Source of the DNA: Xanthoparmelia taractica
Taxonomy: Eukaryota > Ascomycota > Lecanoromycetes > Lecanorales > Parmeliaceae
Direction: 5' to 3'
Length of the DNA stretch: 64,000 bases
NCBI GenBank assembly: GCA_033085395.1
Contig: JANQBS010000045.1
Span: 163,712 to 227,711, forward strand
A program made the translations under genes and the position numbers. This document shows positions 35,958 to 47,500 of the stretch, in pieces. The notes under the pieces are model-generated. The model saw only the letters and a program-made list of their open reading frames with translations. It was not told the DNA's origin and searched no databases. How positions within the stretch are numbered: the stretch's first letter is position 1; each line of letters opens with the position of its first letter.

Positions 35958-37211
35958 ATGCCTCCCTCCGTGTGTCATACAATCCTCCCTGTACTAGATC
36001 AAACGACTTCAAGTATGCTAACGTCTACTTCTATTAGGGCCTGGCAATACTCATTGGAGCGGTAAGTTTCCACGGGAGCCTCGCCATCTTGACAGATTCC
36101 ATGACAGCATTTCTCGTCAGGGACCTACCAGCGGCGCAGGCATATGTAGAATACTCTCACACCCATCTCATGGAAATCTTGCCGTTGCTGTTCTGGCTCG
36201 GAACCCGGACAACCTCAACGCGATAGCCAAGGGACTCCGCTCGTCCACTCCCAACCCAGTGGAAGCTTTCGCCACCGACACCTCTCCGGAGAAGCTCTCC
36301 GAAGCTTTTACTGCCATCCGCTCCCACAGCTCCTTCAAAGAGCTGAAGCTCAAAGTGGCCGTCTTCCATGTCAAACATGCGTCCAAGGTAAGACGCCTTT
36401 GACCATTTGGTCCTTGCTGATTCGCAATTACAGAAACCGTTCCTAGAGGAAACTCACGCAGAATTCATCGAATCCCTTAATACGTATGTTGGAGGTGCAA
36501 TGGCCTTTTCGAAAGAGGTAGTGAGGATGCTCTTCGACCAGCACGGACCGACGCTTCTAGCCGACGGTGGTGGGAAGAAAGGCACGCTGATCTTCACTGG
36601 GACACTCGGGGCCATGAGAACTAATGCGAACTTTGCGGCATATGGAGCTTCGCGGTCAGGGGCACGGTCTTTGGCTCAAGCCTTAGCTAAAGAGTACTCA
36701 CCGAGTAAGTTTGCTTGTTGGGTGGATGTTCCGTGTTGCGTGCCGTGCACCAAGTCGTATGATATATCTAGAGATGTCTACCCAAGAGACGCGTCTTATT
36801 GTTTGAGATTGAAGAAGTAAAAAGCTTACTCTGAAAACCCTAGGTGGTATACATGTCGTACACGCTATTGCCAACGGGTAAGTGAATGGTTCAATGATCG
36901 TATACGGTATCTTCAGACGTAAGATGTGTAGTCAATAGGCTTGTGTCTTTAATCCAAGGTTTTTTTTAAAAATAGAGAGGTTGTGCTAACTTTGATAACC
37001 TACCCAGCGGGATCAAGGACGAAGATGGTGAGGCACAGCAACAGGGAAAGACAATGAAGGCTGAAAGCGTAGGGTGAGTCGACCCAAATCCGCGACCCTT
37101 GTGTGGATATACTGACATCAAGAAAGAAAAGCATATCTATGGCTTTCCCAACAGGAGCCAGACTTATGGACTCATGAGTTGGATTTGAGGCCAGCTCAAG
37201 AAAAGTTTTGA
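35958..37211 (+). CDS. Short-chain dehydrogenase/reductase, seven exons
   Basis: NAD(P)-binding oxidoreductase of the SDR superfamily, probably cytosolic. Exons 35958-35969, 36038-36061, 36121-36387, 36434-36704, 36844-36877, 37008-37073 and 37127-37211 give 252 residues. The Rossmann start AILIGAGPTSGAGI fits GxxxGxG, with the glycine motif itself split by an intron after GA. The active-site region reads FTGTLGAMRTNANFAAYGASR, so the canonical YxxxK is YxxxR here; this variant occurs in one group of fungal SDRs in my recollection. After the active site come GGIHVVHAIANGGI and WTHELDLRPAQEKF at the C-terminus. Several exons are only 12-34 nt. Substrate unknown. Confidence 0.85.
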
Positions 37212-37819
37212 TGTTGCCTGTTTTTTAAAGACCAACGGTGGGACTGAGAAGCAAACCAGCGAAAGGTCTGAGCTTAGGGTCTGGCGCCCCCGGCCCCCCC
37301 ACAAGAAGCGTTCTAAGCGTTCTCGCGGACGTCTTGAGACTCAATGTGAATGACCCAACGGTCTGTTAGAAGCAGTCTACAATGTTGGTTTGGATCAATC
37401 AAGTGATGCCGAGGGCTTGGTCGTAGTCTGGCGCCGGTCACAGAGGTAAAATGGAGACCGCCGGTATTGTGTGCTTGTTAGCTAAAAGAGTGCTGAAAGC
37501 TTGAGCTCTCTACAATCTCAGGAACAGTCGAAGTTTGAGATTCTGTCCTCATCTGTGAGATCTCATGATGACCTCGCTACTCGCAGAAGTATATCAACTG
37601 GACCCACATTCGAGCCAAGTCGGAACAACCTTGTTTACTCCAGTAAACGGATAGTCTATATTTCAGTCAGCAGCGGGTCATTAGAAGTGCACTACAAGTC
37701 TCTGGCTCGTGCCGGTAGTAGGCCATCAAATACAGGATCAATCACTCCTGGCACGAAGAAACTGGGCTCCGAATATGTTGAACAGAGGGTATGCAGGCAT
37801 AAGCGCCAGCAGCATTGCT
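37212..37819. other. Convergent intergenic region
   Basis: Between the SDR gene (+) and the RNA-binding protein gene (-). Contains a C-run around 37289-37299. Open frames running into 38143 on the plus strand are antisense shadows of the RNA-binding gene. Confidence 0.45.
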
Positions 37820-40445
37820 TTACCAGACCTCGTCCTCTGCTACGTCGTAGTCGACTTCAGCGTTGGCCAACACAGTTCCCTTATCAGCATGATGATCATC
37901 CACCTTTGTGCCCCCCATTCCTGTATCGCCATCGGCTTCCGACCGCTTCGGCGCTGGTTGGCTAGATACACCTGGTGGATTGAACCAAGAAAAGTCCAGT
38001 TTTCCGACCAAGGGGATATCATGGTTACCATACATAAAAGTCTCCGCCGTCGGTCGGTCTTTGAATGTGACCACTTGTGTATCAGGGCGTTCGGGATGAG
38101 GCTCGATGGCATCAAACTCGCCAACTCCCTACATTTTCACTAGATTAGTCTCCAAAAGTCCCCACGAGCGAATCTACAGTCAAAGAGTTACCAGCAAATA
38201 CTGCCTCAGAGCCTCGTCTTTCTCGCCAATCAGGTCGCCCGTAACCGCTACTTTCTTCGTACGGTTATCCAAATTGTATTTCCCGCCGCCTCTGCCCACG
38301 AAACCACTTCTACCCCGAGTGCTTCCCCTGGACGATTCGAAACCTGCCTGAAACCCTTCCCAGCCTAGCAAACTCAAAGTCAGTGCTACCCACTTCAAGA
38401 TGTATATTGAGCCTTAGAGCATGTCTCGGAGTAGAGACCTGTAAGCATTTTGCAAGACTGAAGATTTGGTACAAGACGAATCGTGAACATGGAAAACACG
38501 TACCGCGGTACGAAGCCCGACCCCTGCCTCTTCCACGCCCTCTACTATGGGAGTAGGGGACCTCACTCAGCGCTGAGTCCAAGCCCAGGCTCTTGGCCTC
38601 AGCCTCCAACTCGGCGACCTTTTCTCGTAATGCCCTCGTATGTGCGCTCACTTTGCTCTCGTCGGCTCTGTCGGTCCCATTCGTCACGTCAATCATTAGC
38701 GTATCACCATTAGACGCCACACCCTTTGCAGCTAACTTCTTCAGCAGCTTCCGCTTCTCTTCAGCTTGTTTCTGAGCCAGTTCTTCTCTCTGCTTTTCCA
38801 GCGCCTGCTTCTTTGCTTCTACGTCTTTCATCTGGACCTTTTTCTCCTCCAGCTTCTTCTGAGCCGCCACCGCGTCTCGCTCGAATTTCTCTCTATCGAA
38901 GGATTGCTCTTCCTCCTTGGACATGACAGGCGAGTTTGCGGTTCCTTTGGTAGTTGCTGGTGGGGTAGGTATCCCGCCCGGTTTATACCAGTAGACTTTG
39001 ACAAATCTATTGTCGAATATGACTTTTGGGCTTTCGTAAGCTCTTCTGGCAGCCATGTAGTCTCCATACTTGACTAGAGCAAGGCGTTTATATGGCCGCA
39101 TTATGACTTCCTCAATATTGCCGAATTCGGAAAAGAACTCTCGGACGTGATTTTCGTTAAACTTTTCTTCTGGAATCTGCTCGACAACGATAGTAGTGAT
39201 AGATCGGTCATGATTTGGGCCGGCCTGAGAGAAATCCGCCCGATTGTTGTTACGTCGTTGGATGAATCCTCCCCGGTCTCCTCTTCCCCTCCCTCGAAGG
39301 TATCCGTTCCCGCGATGTCCCTGAGACCCACCATGTTCGTTCCACGTAGGGGACGTGGCTTGCGGCTTCATAATAGTCGAATGCTTTGGGTCGTATTCTT
39401 AAGGAAATTAGCTCCGACTGCCTCAGAAAACTTGAAAACCTACCGTCTTGACTATATGCGACCAGCCGATCGGTACCGTGCTCATAGGGACAAACGTCCC
39501 CCTTCTCGCAATAAAATTTCTCGTCGTAATCCCTACATCGCTCTTTTGAGGGGTTTATCCGTGGTCCATGTGAGGAAGACAGGCTCCGCCCTCCGAATTG
39601 GGGATAAACGTTTGGCGAACCTGATTGAGGAAGTGGTGGCATGCCGGGAAGCGGCGGTAGACCCATAGCCTGCATGGCCATTATTGCTGCGAGCGGGTCA
39701 TTTGGATCGAAAGGTGGCGGCATTGGCATATTTTGAAAGCTCAGGGGTGCTGGGGAGGATCCTGCTTGAGAATGCAGGGATTCCTGAAAGCCTCGTCTTC
39801 CATTCATGGGCGCCAATGCATCTGCTCTACCCGCTCTACCGCCTCTCCGCATCTGCTTTACCTGGCGCTCAGCGAGTGAATATTGCGAATCAACCCCATG
39901 ACCCGCTTCCTGTCCGTCATTGTATGAACGCTTTCTTGACCCTTGAAAATCCCCGTGCGGACCTGGCCCGGCGCCAAGTGAACCGTATGCGCCAGCAGGT
40001 CCTAAGGCAGCCGTGAAACTTGGACTGGAGGACGAACCGCTCTGAGGAATAAATTTTCCGGGAGAGTATGATTTGGTATGGATTACCTTGAATATTTCGT
40101 CAACGAACGCGGCGGTGTCTACGTTATAGAGCAGGGCCACGGTCAGCTTGAGGTTCACACTGGCAATACCGCTTCTCTTGAGAGTTCGGACATACTGTCT
40201 TTTAGGAAGTCGTCAAGGCTAAGGACGGCGTTGGACCTCAGTTCTGACTCTGGGGTGTCTGCGCGCATCAAAGCTATAACGTAATCTGCCAGAACGTCGG
40301 AATCTGCGTCAGAGCTTCACCAGAGCGGCAATCAGTTGGAATATGACATGGAGACTTCTCAAGATAGAATCCTCACGCACATATTTTCCAGTCTCTTCAC
40401 CACCCATGTTTTCAACTCTGCCGCTTCTTCTTCTCCAATCAGCAT
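37820..40445 (-). CDS. CCCH zinc-finger / RRM RNA-binding protein, RBM26/27-like
   Basis: Six exons, 40445-40381, 40314-40196, 40118-39444, 39397-38504, 38364-38192 and 38128-37820, give 744 residues. N-terminal ~90 residues (MLIGEEEAAELKTWVVKRLE ... FVDEIFKVI) match the PWI-like fold of this family. A CCCH finger C-x8-C-x5-C-x3-H (RCRDYDEKFYCEKGDVCPYEH) lies near 270, followed by an RG-rich patch and an RRM (IVVEQIPEE ... KRLALVKYGD) near 345-415. A long charged coiled coil (about 450-540), an RGRGRG patch and a C-terminal conserved region (KYNLDNRTKKVAVTG ... KLDFSWFNPP) complete it. The family works in nuclear RNA surveillance and polyadenylation (fission yeast Rmn1, human RBM26/27 with the PAXT exosome adaptor). 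The 139-nt intron 38503-38365 restores SYRG|WEGF. Confidence 0.88.
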
Positions 40446-40995
40446 CTTGTAAGTTGAACAACCGGCTCTCAGCTCGGACAGGACATGTAGCACAAGAAAG
40501 GAGCCGAAAGAGATATCGAAGCATGGAACCGGAGCTCAACAATGTACGAGCAGTTGAAGAAATGCGAGTCCGGCTTTACTTTCGAGTTTCGTTGCACTCT
40601 TCCGCCGGCAAATAGTTTGACCGAGCTTACCCCTTTTTTCATTTACATGCACGATGTCATTGTTTGAGTATTTCATATGTCGTAAAGGAAGGCACTATCA
40701 CACGGGCTACATCTTCAACGCGCTTCAAGTCACTCAAGAAATGCACGGTGTTGATGCGGACATTTTAAATCAGGCTCAAGCTATGTACATTGTTGCTACA
40801 TGAGCTGGACCCTCGCACCAAATCTCGAGTGACATATCGGACCTCAGAACACCTCAAAAGCACATCTCGCCCCTCGTTGACGTGATTCCTTTCCTTAAAC
40901 TCGTAATCATGTCGGATCTCATGTGGGCGCGGACCCGCGCATACTTATGCGCGGATGATTTCTGATCTATGTAAGTGGCCCGTGATGCACGCTCC
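40446..40995. other. Upstream region of the RBM26/27-like gene and 3' flank of EF2
   Basis: 550 bp with no supported gene. Both neighbours are on the minus strand. Confidence 0.5.
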
Positions 40996-43930
40996 TTATA
41001 GCTTGTCATAGTACTGCCAAAATGTGTTAGCTAAGTGGTTGACAAGGACTGAAGCAATGACGTACATTCTCGACACCAGGCACGGTTTCCTTGATACCCT
41101 TTCTCTTTCGCATCTCCTGCACGATGAGACCTGGCTTCGTGGACGGATCAAGAGGCGAACCACCCGGTAAGATCTGCCAATGGTCGAAAACGTTTTGAGG
41201 GAAAGCCTGCCCACCAGTATGCGATCGCAAGTCAGCGGTGAAGCCGAAAGATTCATTGACGGGCAAGTAAGCCTTCACGTTGAAAAGAGGCGTTCCCGGT
41301 CGCTGCTCTTCGGCGAAAACGTGGCCTCGTCTTCGGGTAAGCACACCGTAAATACCGCCCATGGCTTGCTCGGGGACTTGAATTTCGACCAAGTAAATGG
41401 GCTCAAGGATACCAGGGTCAGCCAGCAGAGCTGCAGCATAAAGTACACGACGTGTAGTAGGGATCAGCTGCCCACCACCACGGTGGATAGCGTCAGCGTG
41501 TAGCGTGACGTCCATAATGTTGAAACGGACCGAGCGCATAGGTTCCTCAGCAACAGGACCTTCTTTCGTCGCCCACTGAAAGCCGGAGACGACGGAATCC
41601 TTAATTTCGTTCAGATATTGCACAGCCTTGGTTTGATCAACGAGCAAGTTGGCGCCAGTTGTCTCCGGACCGAAACACCAGATCTTTCGCGCATCCGTAA
41701 CATCCCAGCCATGGTCGTCCGCCAAGACACGAGCACGAGCCTTGATATCGTCACGAGGACTGATTTTGCCAGACTCGATGTCTCTGGAGACCTCTTCCTC
41801 CAGAGGCTGTGCAGTGACGTAAAGACGATTGTGCTTGTTCGGCGACTTTGACAAGGCAGTCATACTCGACATGGCACCAACCGATTCACGGTAGGACACA
41901 ACGGGATCTGAGATACGGAGAGGAATGCCAGCATGATCTTCTTCTAGATCTTTGAGGCAAATCTCCAGATGCAGTTCTCCGGCGCCAGCCACGATGTGCT
42001 CCCCCGCCTCATTGATGTAGGCTAGGACGCAAGGGTCTGACTTTGAAAGGCGCTTGAGACCTTCGACGAGCTTCGGCAAATCATTGGCGTTTTTTACTTC
42101 GACGGACCGCTGCACGACAGGTGAAACAGAAAACTTCATGACTTTGAGATTGTGTGCGGTTTCCAACGTTGTAAGAGTACCAGATTTGAGCAGGAACTGA
42201 TCTACACCGACCAATCCAAGGATATTACCAGCTGGAACATCTTCAATTGGCTCGATGTTGCGACCCATCATAAGAATGGTGCGTTGAATGGCCTTGATAA
42301 ACAAGTCCTCCTTCTTGCCAGGGGTGTAGTTGGGGCCTTGGATGCGGACCTTCAAGCCAGATCTCACTGTACCGGCAAACACACGTCCAAAGGCATAGAA
42401 GCGACCCTTGTCAGAGGTCGGCACCATCTTGGACACGTAGAGCATGAGTGGGGCCTTGGGATCGCAGTCTCGAATGCCAATACACGCCTCATCGTCAGGG
42501 GGGCCTTCGTAGAGTGTTGCCGCACGATATTTCTGGGCAGTTATGGGAGACGGCAGATGGATTACCATCATCTCCAGGAGAGCGTCTGCAGCAGGCAGAA
42601 ATTTGCGCATGACAACTTTGAGAAGCTGCTTGCCCTCCTTCTCCTTCTCTTCTCCAGATAGCTTAATTTCGAGCTTCGACAACAAAGTTGGAATCTCGTC
42701 CTTCTTGAAATTCATGATCGCGGCGAATATCTTAAAGATTGGGTCAAGGATAAATTGGTTGAAGGCACGCTCCAGCGGCTGGCCTTCATGCTCCCCGACT
42801 TTGGTCCACTTCTTTGTCTTTGGGTTGAAATAATTATCGCCCTGCCGTAACCCTTAGCTTGGTCCTGACCCACTTTGAAGAGGTGAATATATACCCATAG
42901 ACGCTCCATCATCTTGGATTTATCTACACCGAATTTCTTGGCATACTTGACAGCAAACTGGCGGACAGTGAAACCCCATCCGTGAAGACCAGAGCCGAAA
43001 GCCACATTACCTTGATACGGCTGAACCTGAACATCTCCAAGCGCTTTGTCAAAGTATGTCGAGATGACGACGTTGACAGACTCAATAGTTCTCGAAAAGG
43101 ATTGGTACAAGTCCTCTTTCGAGACCTGGAGCTCCAGCAGGGCACGATCGACCTTGTTGATAATACAAACAGGTTTGATACGCTCACCAAGGGCCTGCCG
43201 AAGCACAGTCTCGGTTTGGACACATACGCCCTCAACACAGTCTACCACAACGAGAGCACCGTCGGTAACACGTAGAGCAGCAGTAACCTCGGACGAGAAA
43301 TCAACGTGGCCGGGGGAATCAATCAAATTGATCAAGAAATCATTTCCCTCCACCTTTTGAGGGATATCCTTTAGGTCATCCTCATCGGCCATATGGGAGT
43401 ACAGGGAGATGGCAGTTGACTTTATAGTGATGCATCGATCCTGCTCATCCTTACGGGTATCCGTGAAACGTTGTTCTCCGGCTTTGGCGGCGGAGATAAT
43501 ACCGGCGCGCTGGACGAGGGAATCGGTGAGGGTGGATTTCCCGTGGTCGACTATCGAGGTGCATGATTAGTTAAGAGCTCGACAGAAAAGTGGAAATAGA
43601 GCCTCACCATGGGCAATGACCGACATGTTTCGAATATTTGCCGGCTTGTCCATGAGCGCCCGGATCTTGGGGGCTGTCAGCCATCCTACCAACAACCGCA
43701 TCTACGAAGCGTAGAAGTCGTACATACCTCTTCCACGGTGAAGCTGTGAAGATCATCGTATTAGCCATGACTGCTGACATACTTATAGCAAGGGGGATAG
43801 ATGACATGGAAGTTCTGCGTGTCAAAGCTGCCGCTGAAACTTTGCAGCAATTCAACAGCCTAGAGGCCGTGGAGAGAGCATCTGGATTGCTTTGCGTGAG
43901 GTATTGTTCGCAAATGACTTACTTGACCAT
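40996..43930 (-). CDS. eft2: Translation elongation factor 2 (EF-2)
   Basis: GTPase that translocates tRNA-mRNA on the 80S ribosome. Six exons, 43930-43923 (8 nt), 43743-43728 (16 nt), 43665-43608, 43550-42895, 42841-41066 and 41013-40996 (18 nt), give 843 residues, as expected. G1 is AHVDHGKST, with G3 DSPGHVDF and G4 NKVDRALLEL. The diphthamide loop DVTLHADAIHRGGGQ carries the modified histidine. The C-terminus ends VPGVENYYDKL. The tiny first two exons encode MVNFTVEE, the universal fungal EF-2 start, and require a 179-nt first intron, a common site of regulation in ribosomal and translation-factor genes. Confidence 0.97.
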
Positions 43931-44552
43931 CTTGGCGGATCTCTGCTGAAGCTTTATCGAGGTGTTACCCCGCTGTGTAGGACCGAGTACTCGGTCGACC
44001 GGTGGTGCTGAATCTCTCCGACTGTGTCGAGAGCTTCGGAGGGCGAAGCAGAAAGTCTGAAGGTTGTGAAAGGTTTTTGTCGTGATGTAGAAAGGTGAGG
44101 GGGGTTTATAGTGATGGAGTTGTGGGATAAATGATTAACAAGCTCGCACTAAGATTTTGCCCCACCCTCGCTTGATATTTGTGCGCTAAATAAAGTACCT
44201 AATGCTAAAGAGGGCAAAAGTGTGAAAAGAGTCATTTTGGGAAGGTCAGAGATCAAAGTCAACTGCTGGCTTGTCTTCAACATGCACACCCATTCATTCC
44301 CCATGAGTCACAGGGCAGGAGACCAAGTGAATCCTCTGGAACATTAACATTCCTATGTAATCCTCTTCACACCGTCCAAGTATGGTACAAAAAAATGCGC
44401 TATTATATGCATTGGTATCCATCTATTGGTCGAAAGGCAACTCCACACTCGCAGGGAAATTTTCTTCAGCTCCAGCAAACCCGAGGAACACTGCTTTTGT
44501 TGGACACATGCTGAAGGTTCATGATCAATGCATTCTCATCCACGCACGCAGA
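43931..44552. other. EF2 upstream region and csf1 3' flank
   Basis: 622 bp; the right end of EF2 faces the 3' end of csf1, both on the minus strand. No gene supported. Confidence 0.5.
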
Positions 44553-47500
44553 CTACGAGGAGCCCAAAATCTTCGAGTAAGCGTCATCCACTTCCTTGGC
44601 TACTTCTAAAAGAGTCACAATGATGATCTGGTGAGTCAAATTCGGTAACCTCTCTCTGTGAAGTCCAATCCACTCCAGTGGCGGCGTCGCTTCGCCCATA
44701 TCTCTCAGTTGCGGTGTCTCAATAATAGGCGGTTGCAGAGCTGTGTACTGATACTTCGATTGAGGCACATTTACAACTGCTGTGATTTTCTCCTGTTCGC
44801 CCTCGCCGGGTCTTGAACTTTCATTTTCCCCTTCGAGCCGAGGTCCGCCTGTTATTTGGACTGCGGATTGCGGTAGAGGTTTCCCTAGGCGCTGTGCCAA
44901 TGAACGGGCGTGACTGGTCCACATACCGCGAATGTAGCTGATCCGCGAATAATTCCAACCCACATCGACCTTGCCTTGAAACGAACTTTTAAAAATGTAG
45001 TCGATATGGGTCGATTCAGGGTTCTGCCATGTCTCCATACTTGCCACCAGCTTTGGCACCTTCAGGATGGTACCACCCCGAGAATTTGCTGCAGAGGTCA
45101 CAACCTCTACCATAGACACTTCACCCAATGTCTTCGGAACATTAGGCCGTGTGACACTCGCGAGTGCGACGCGAAGTTGCCCCAGAGTCATGCTAAGGGT
45201 TGAATGGATCCTTTCGTGTTTTAGGACAACCGCAAAGCGAGCTGAAACATCGAACGCTTCCAATTTGAGGATCTGACTGTCGGCGAAGGTGCTAGGGAAA
45301 GCTCCGATGTTGACCGACTTGAGCGTCACCACCACATTGGTTTGAAGCCGCAGGGGTGCTATGTTGATTTCTGCGGTGGACTCCTCTTGCCTACTTGCAG
45401 CTGCACGCATGGCTAGTGGGTTGGTGGAAGATCTTCGACGCAGGACCTTCTCAATGTCCCTGAGCGATGTCTCATACGCCGTCAACTTCTCCTGGTACAG
45501 TCGCTGAAAAGCTTGATATAAAGCAATAGCTTGTGAAGCGCTGGTAGTGGTGCAGAATAACTGCACTTGTTCACCATCAAGAACGCCGACCAGTCTGTCA
45601 CGGCCAATGTTTTGGAGGTCCCTTACGTTATACATCAGGAACTCAAGAAGGGTGATATCAGCGATGAGAAAGGCTTGATAGTCGAACGAAGCCCTGACTC
45701 GGAGATCATCAAAGGCAAGAGAGGCTTGTACCAAAGGCGTCTGATTATGCGCTTTATTTACAACTGGCCATTGTATTGAGGTGCGTACCTTCAAGTTTCG
45801 TAATTCGAGGAAGCCACTCATCCTGCCAGTGCTATTGATGGCCACTTTGTCGAATCCTATACATAAATTCTGCTCCCAATCTGACGTCTTCTTGCACGAG
45901 ATCCAGAAATTGGTGATACTCAAGGCAGATTTACCCAGCGACTGTCCCAAATCTAGCTGGACATCGAGCTCAGCAATGGACACCGTGGCGTTCCAAGGGA
46001 ACGCACCCGCCGCAGCGATGTGCTGATAGCGTTGCACAACGAAGGCCTGAGGTTCTGAGGTCGGCACAGGCGCAGCAGCGGTATAAGAATTTCTGATCTC
46101 TGGTGGCACCCATATTTCTCGGAACAGCAAGAAGTCCTGCGACTGTTTGGCGTTGACTTGTGCTTTCATAGGGCTGATTTTGAGAATCGCAGAAATGCCA
46201 TTGGCAGTGCTAACGTGCTTGCTGTTCATCAAAGATACGACGATCGAATCCACTTCGAAATTGCCTGTTGACTCCCGCGAATACACATGTTGTATTGACG
46301 CATGTAGCTTAGTAAAACCAGCAGACACGGTAAAGAACCTCCCGTGCTCGTTCGACTGGACCGTATTCACCGTGATGTAGATATCCTCGAAACGTGCAGT
46401 CGCTGCGACACGTGCAATAGGCTGGCAACTTAGGCTGAACTCCTGCCTGCAGATACGAAGGCCCAAATTGAGTTTGCAATCACCAAATATAGCAACCGGA
46501 TCCGAGCCGCGGAGTCTCTCATCGCCAAGGAACTTCGGCTGAGGAAGACTACGCTTGGTCGTTTGTTGATGTTCGCCAGAGTTTCCAACGACGTCCTTGA
46601 TACTAGACGAAATTTCCATGACTAAAGGCACAACGGTCGGATACAAGATATTCGAAGATGCATCGATCTTCGTTTCCGCATTAAGAGATTGGTCATACGG
46701 CCCTCCGTTCCGATACTCAACCTTAAAGGCGATCCCGGGCGCGCGCAGGGTAGTACTGCTGTCGTTTCCGTTGTCAGGCGTGAATTGATTGTAACGACCG
46801 TGCTGTGGAACGCGCACGCCTCGAAGTACATTAAGAGCCAATGAATGGGAGTCCGGAGGGCTCCGGCCTTGTACAAATACCGCAGCGCCTGCGAAATCGG
46901 CATCTACGAGGAGGGAAGCAAGCTTTTTGTCACTGAACAATGCCTTTCTCTGACCACCACCCGTAATAGGGGTTGCATTCCAATCCGAAGTTGCTGTCCG
47001 CACTTGCTGGATTGATAGGGCAATAGAGCGTCGCAGATCGCTTGCCGGCAGAATGAAATGCGATGTTAGCCGGAGGTCCAGAGATTTACCGGCAGCTTGG
47101 AAGGCTAGCCTGCGGTCTTGTCCTGTGGATACATAGGCCACGTTGAAGACTACCTCTGGCAGAAGGGCTGAATTCTGAGATCGACGAGTCGAAGATTTTG
47201 AATGAGGGACCATTTGCAGCTGAAAATCCTGGATGAGGAGGCGAGCTGCGTTGCCCTTCTTGGTAGATAGGTCAATCTTGGCGAACGAGAGGATAAGATC
47301 TTCAGGCTCTCGATCTGGTGCAATGGGTACAGAAGTCCCAATCTTCCACGCGACACAAATGTTTGTCATCTCCAAAGAATACATCGAACTGAAAAGAGCA
47401 GCCCTTCCTGCATTACCACCTTTCTGGCCAGTATCCAGAAGGGTTGCACTATTCCTGCGCAGTCTTGCATGCCCCAACCTTTTCAGAGCTTGAACTTCAC

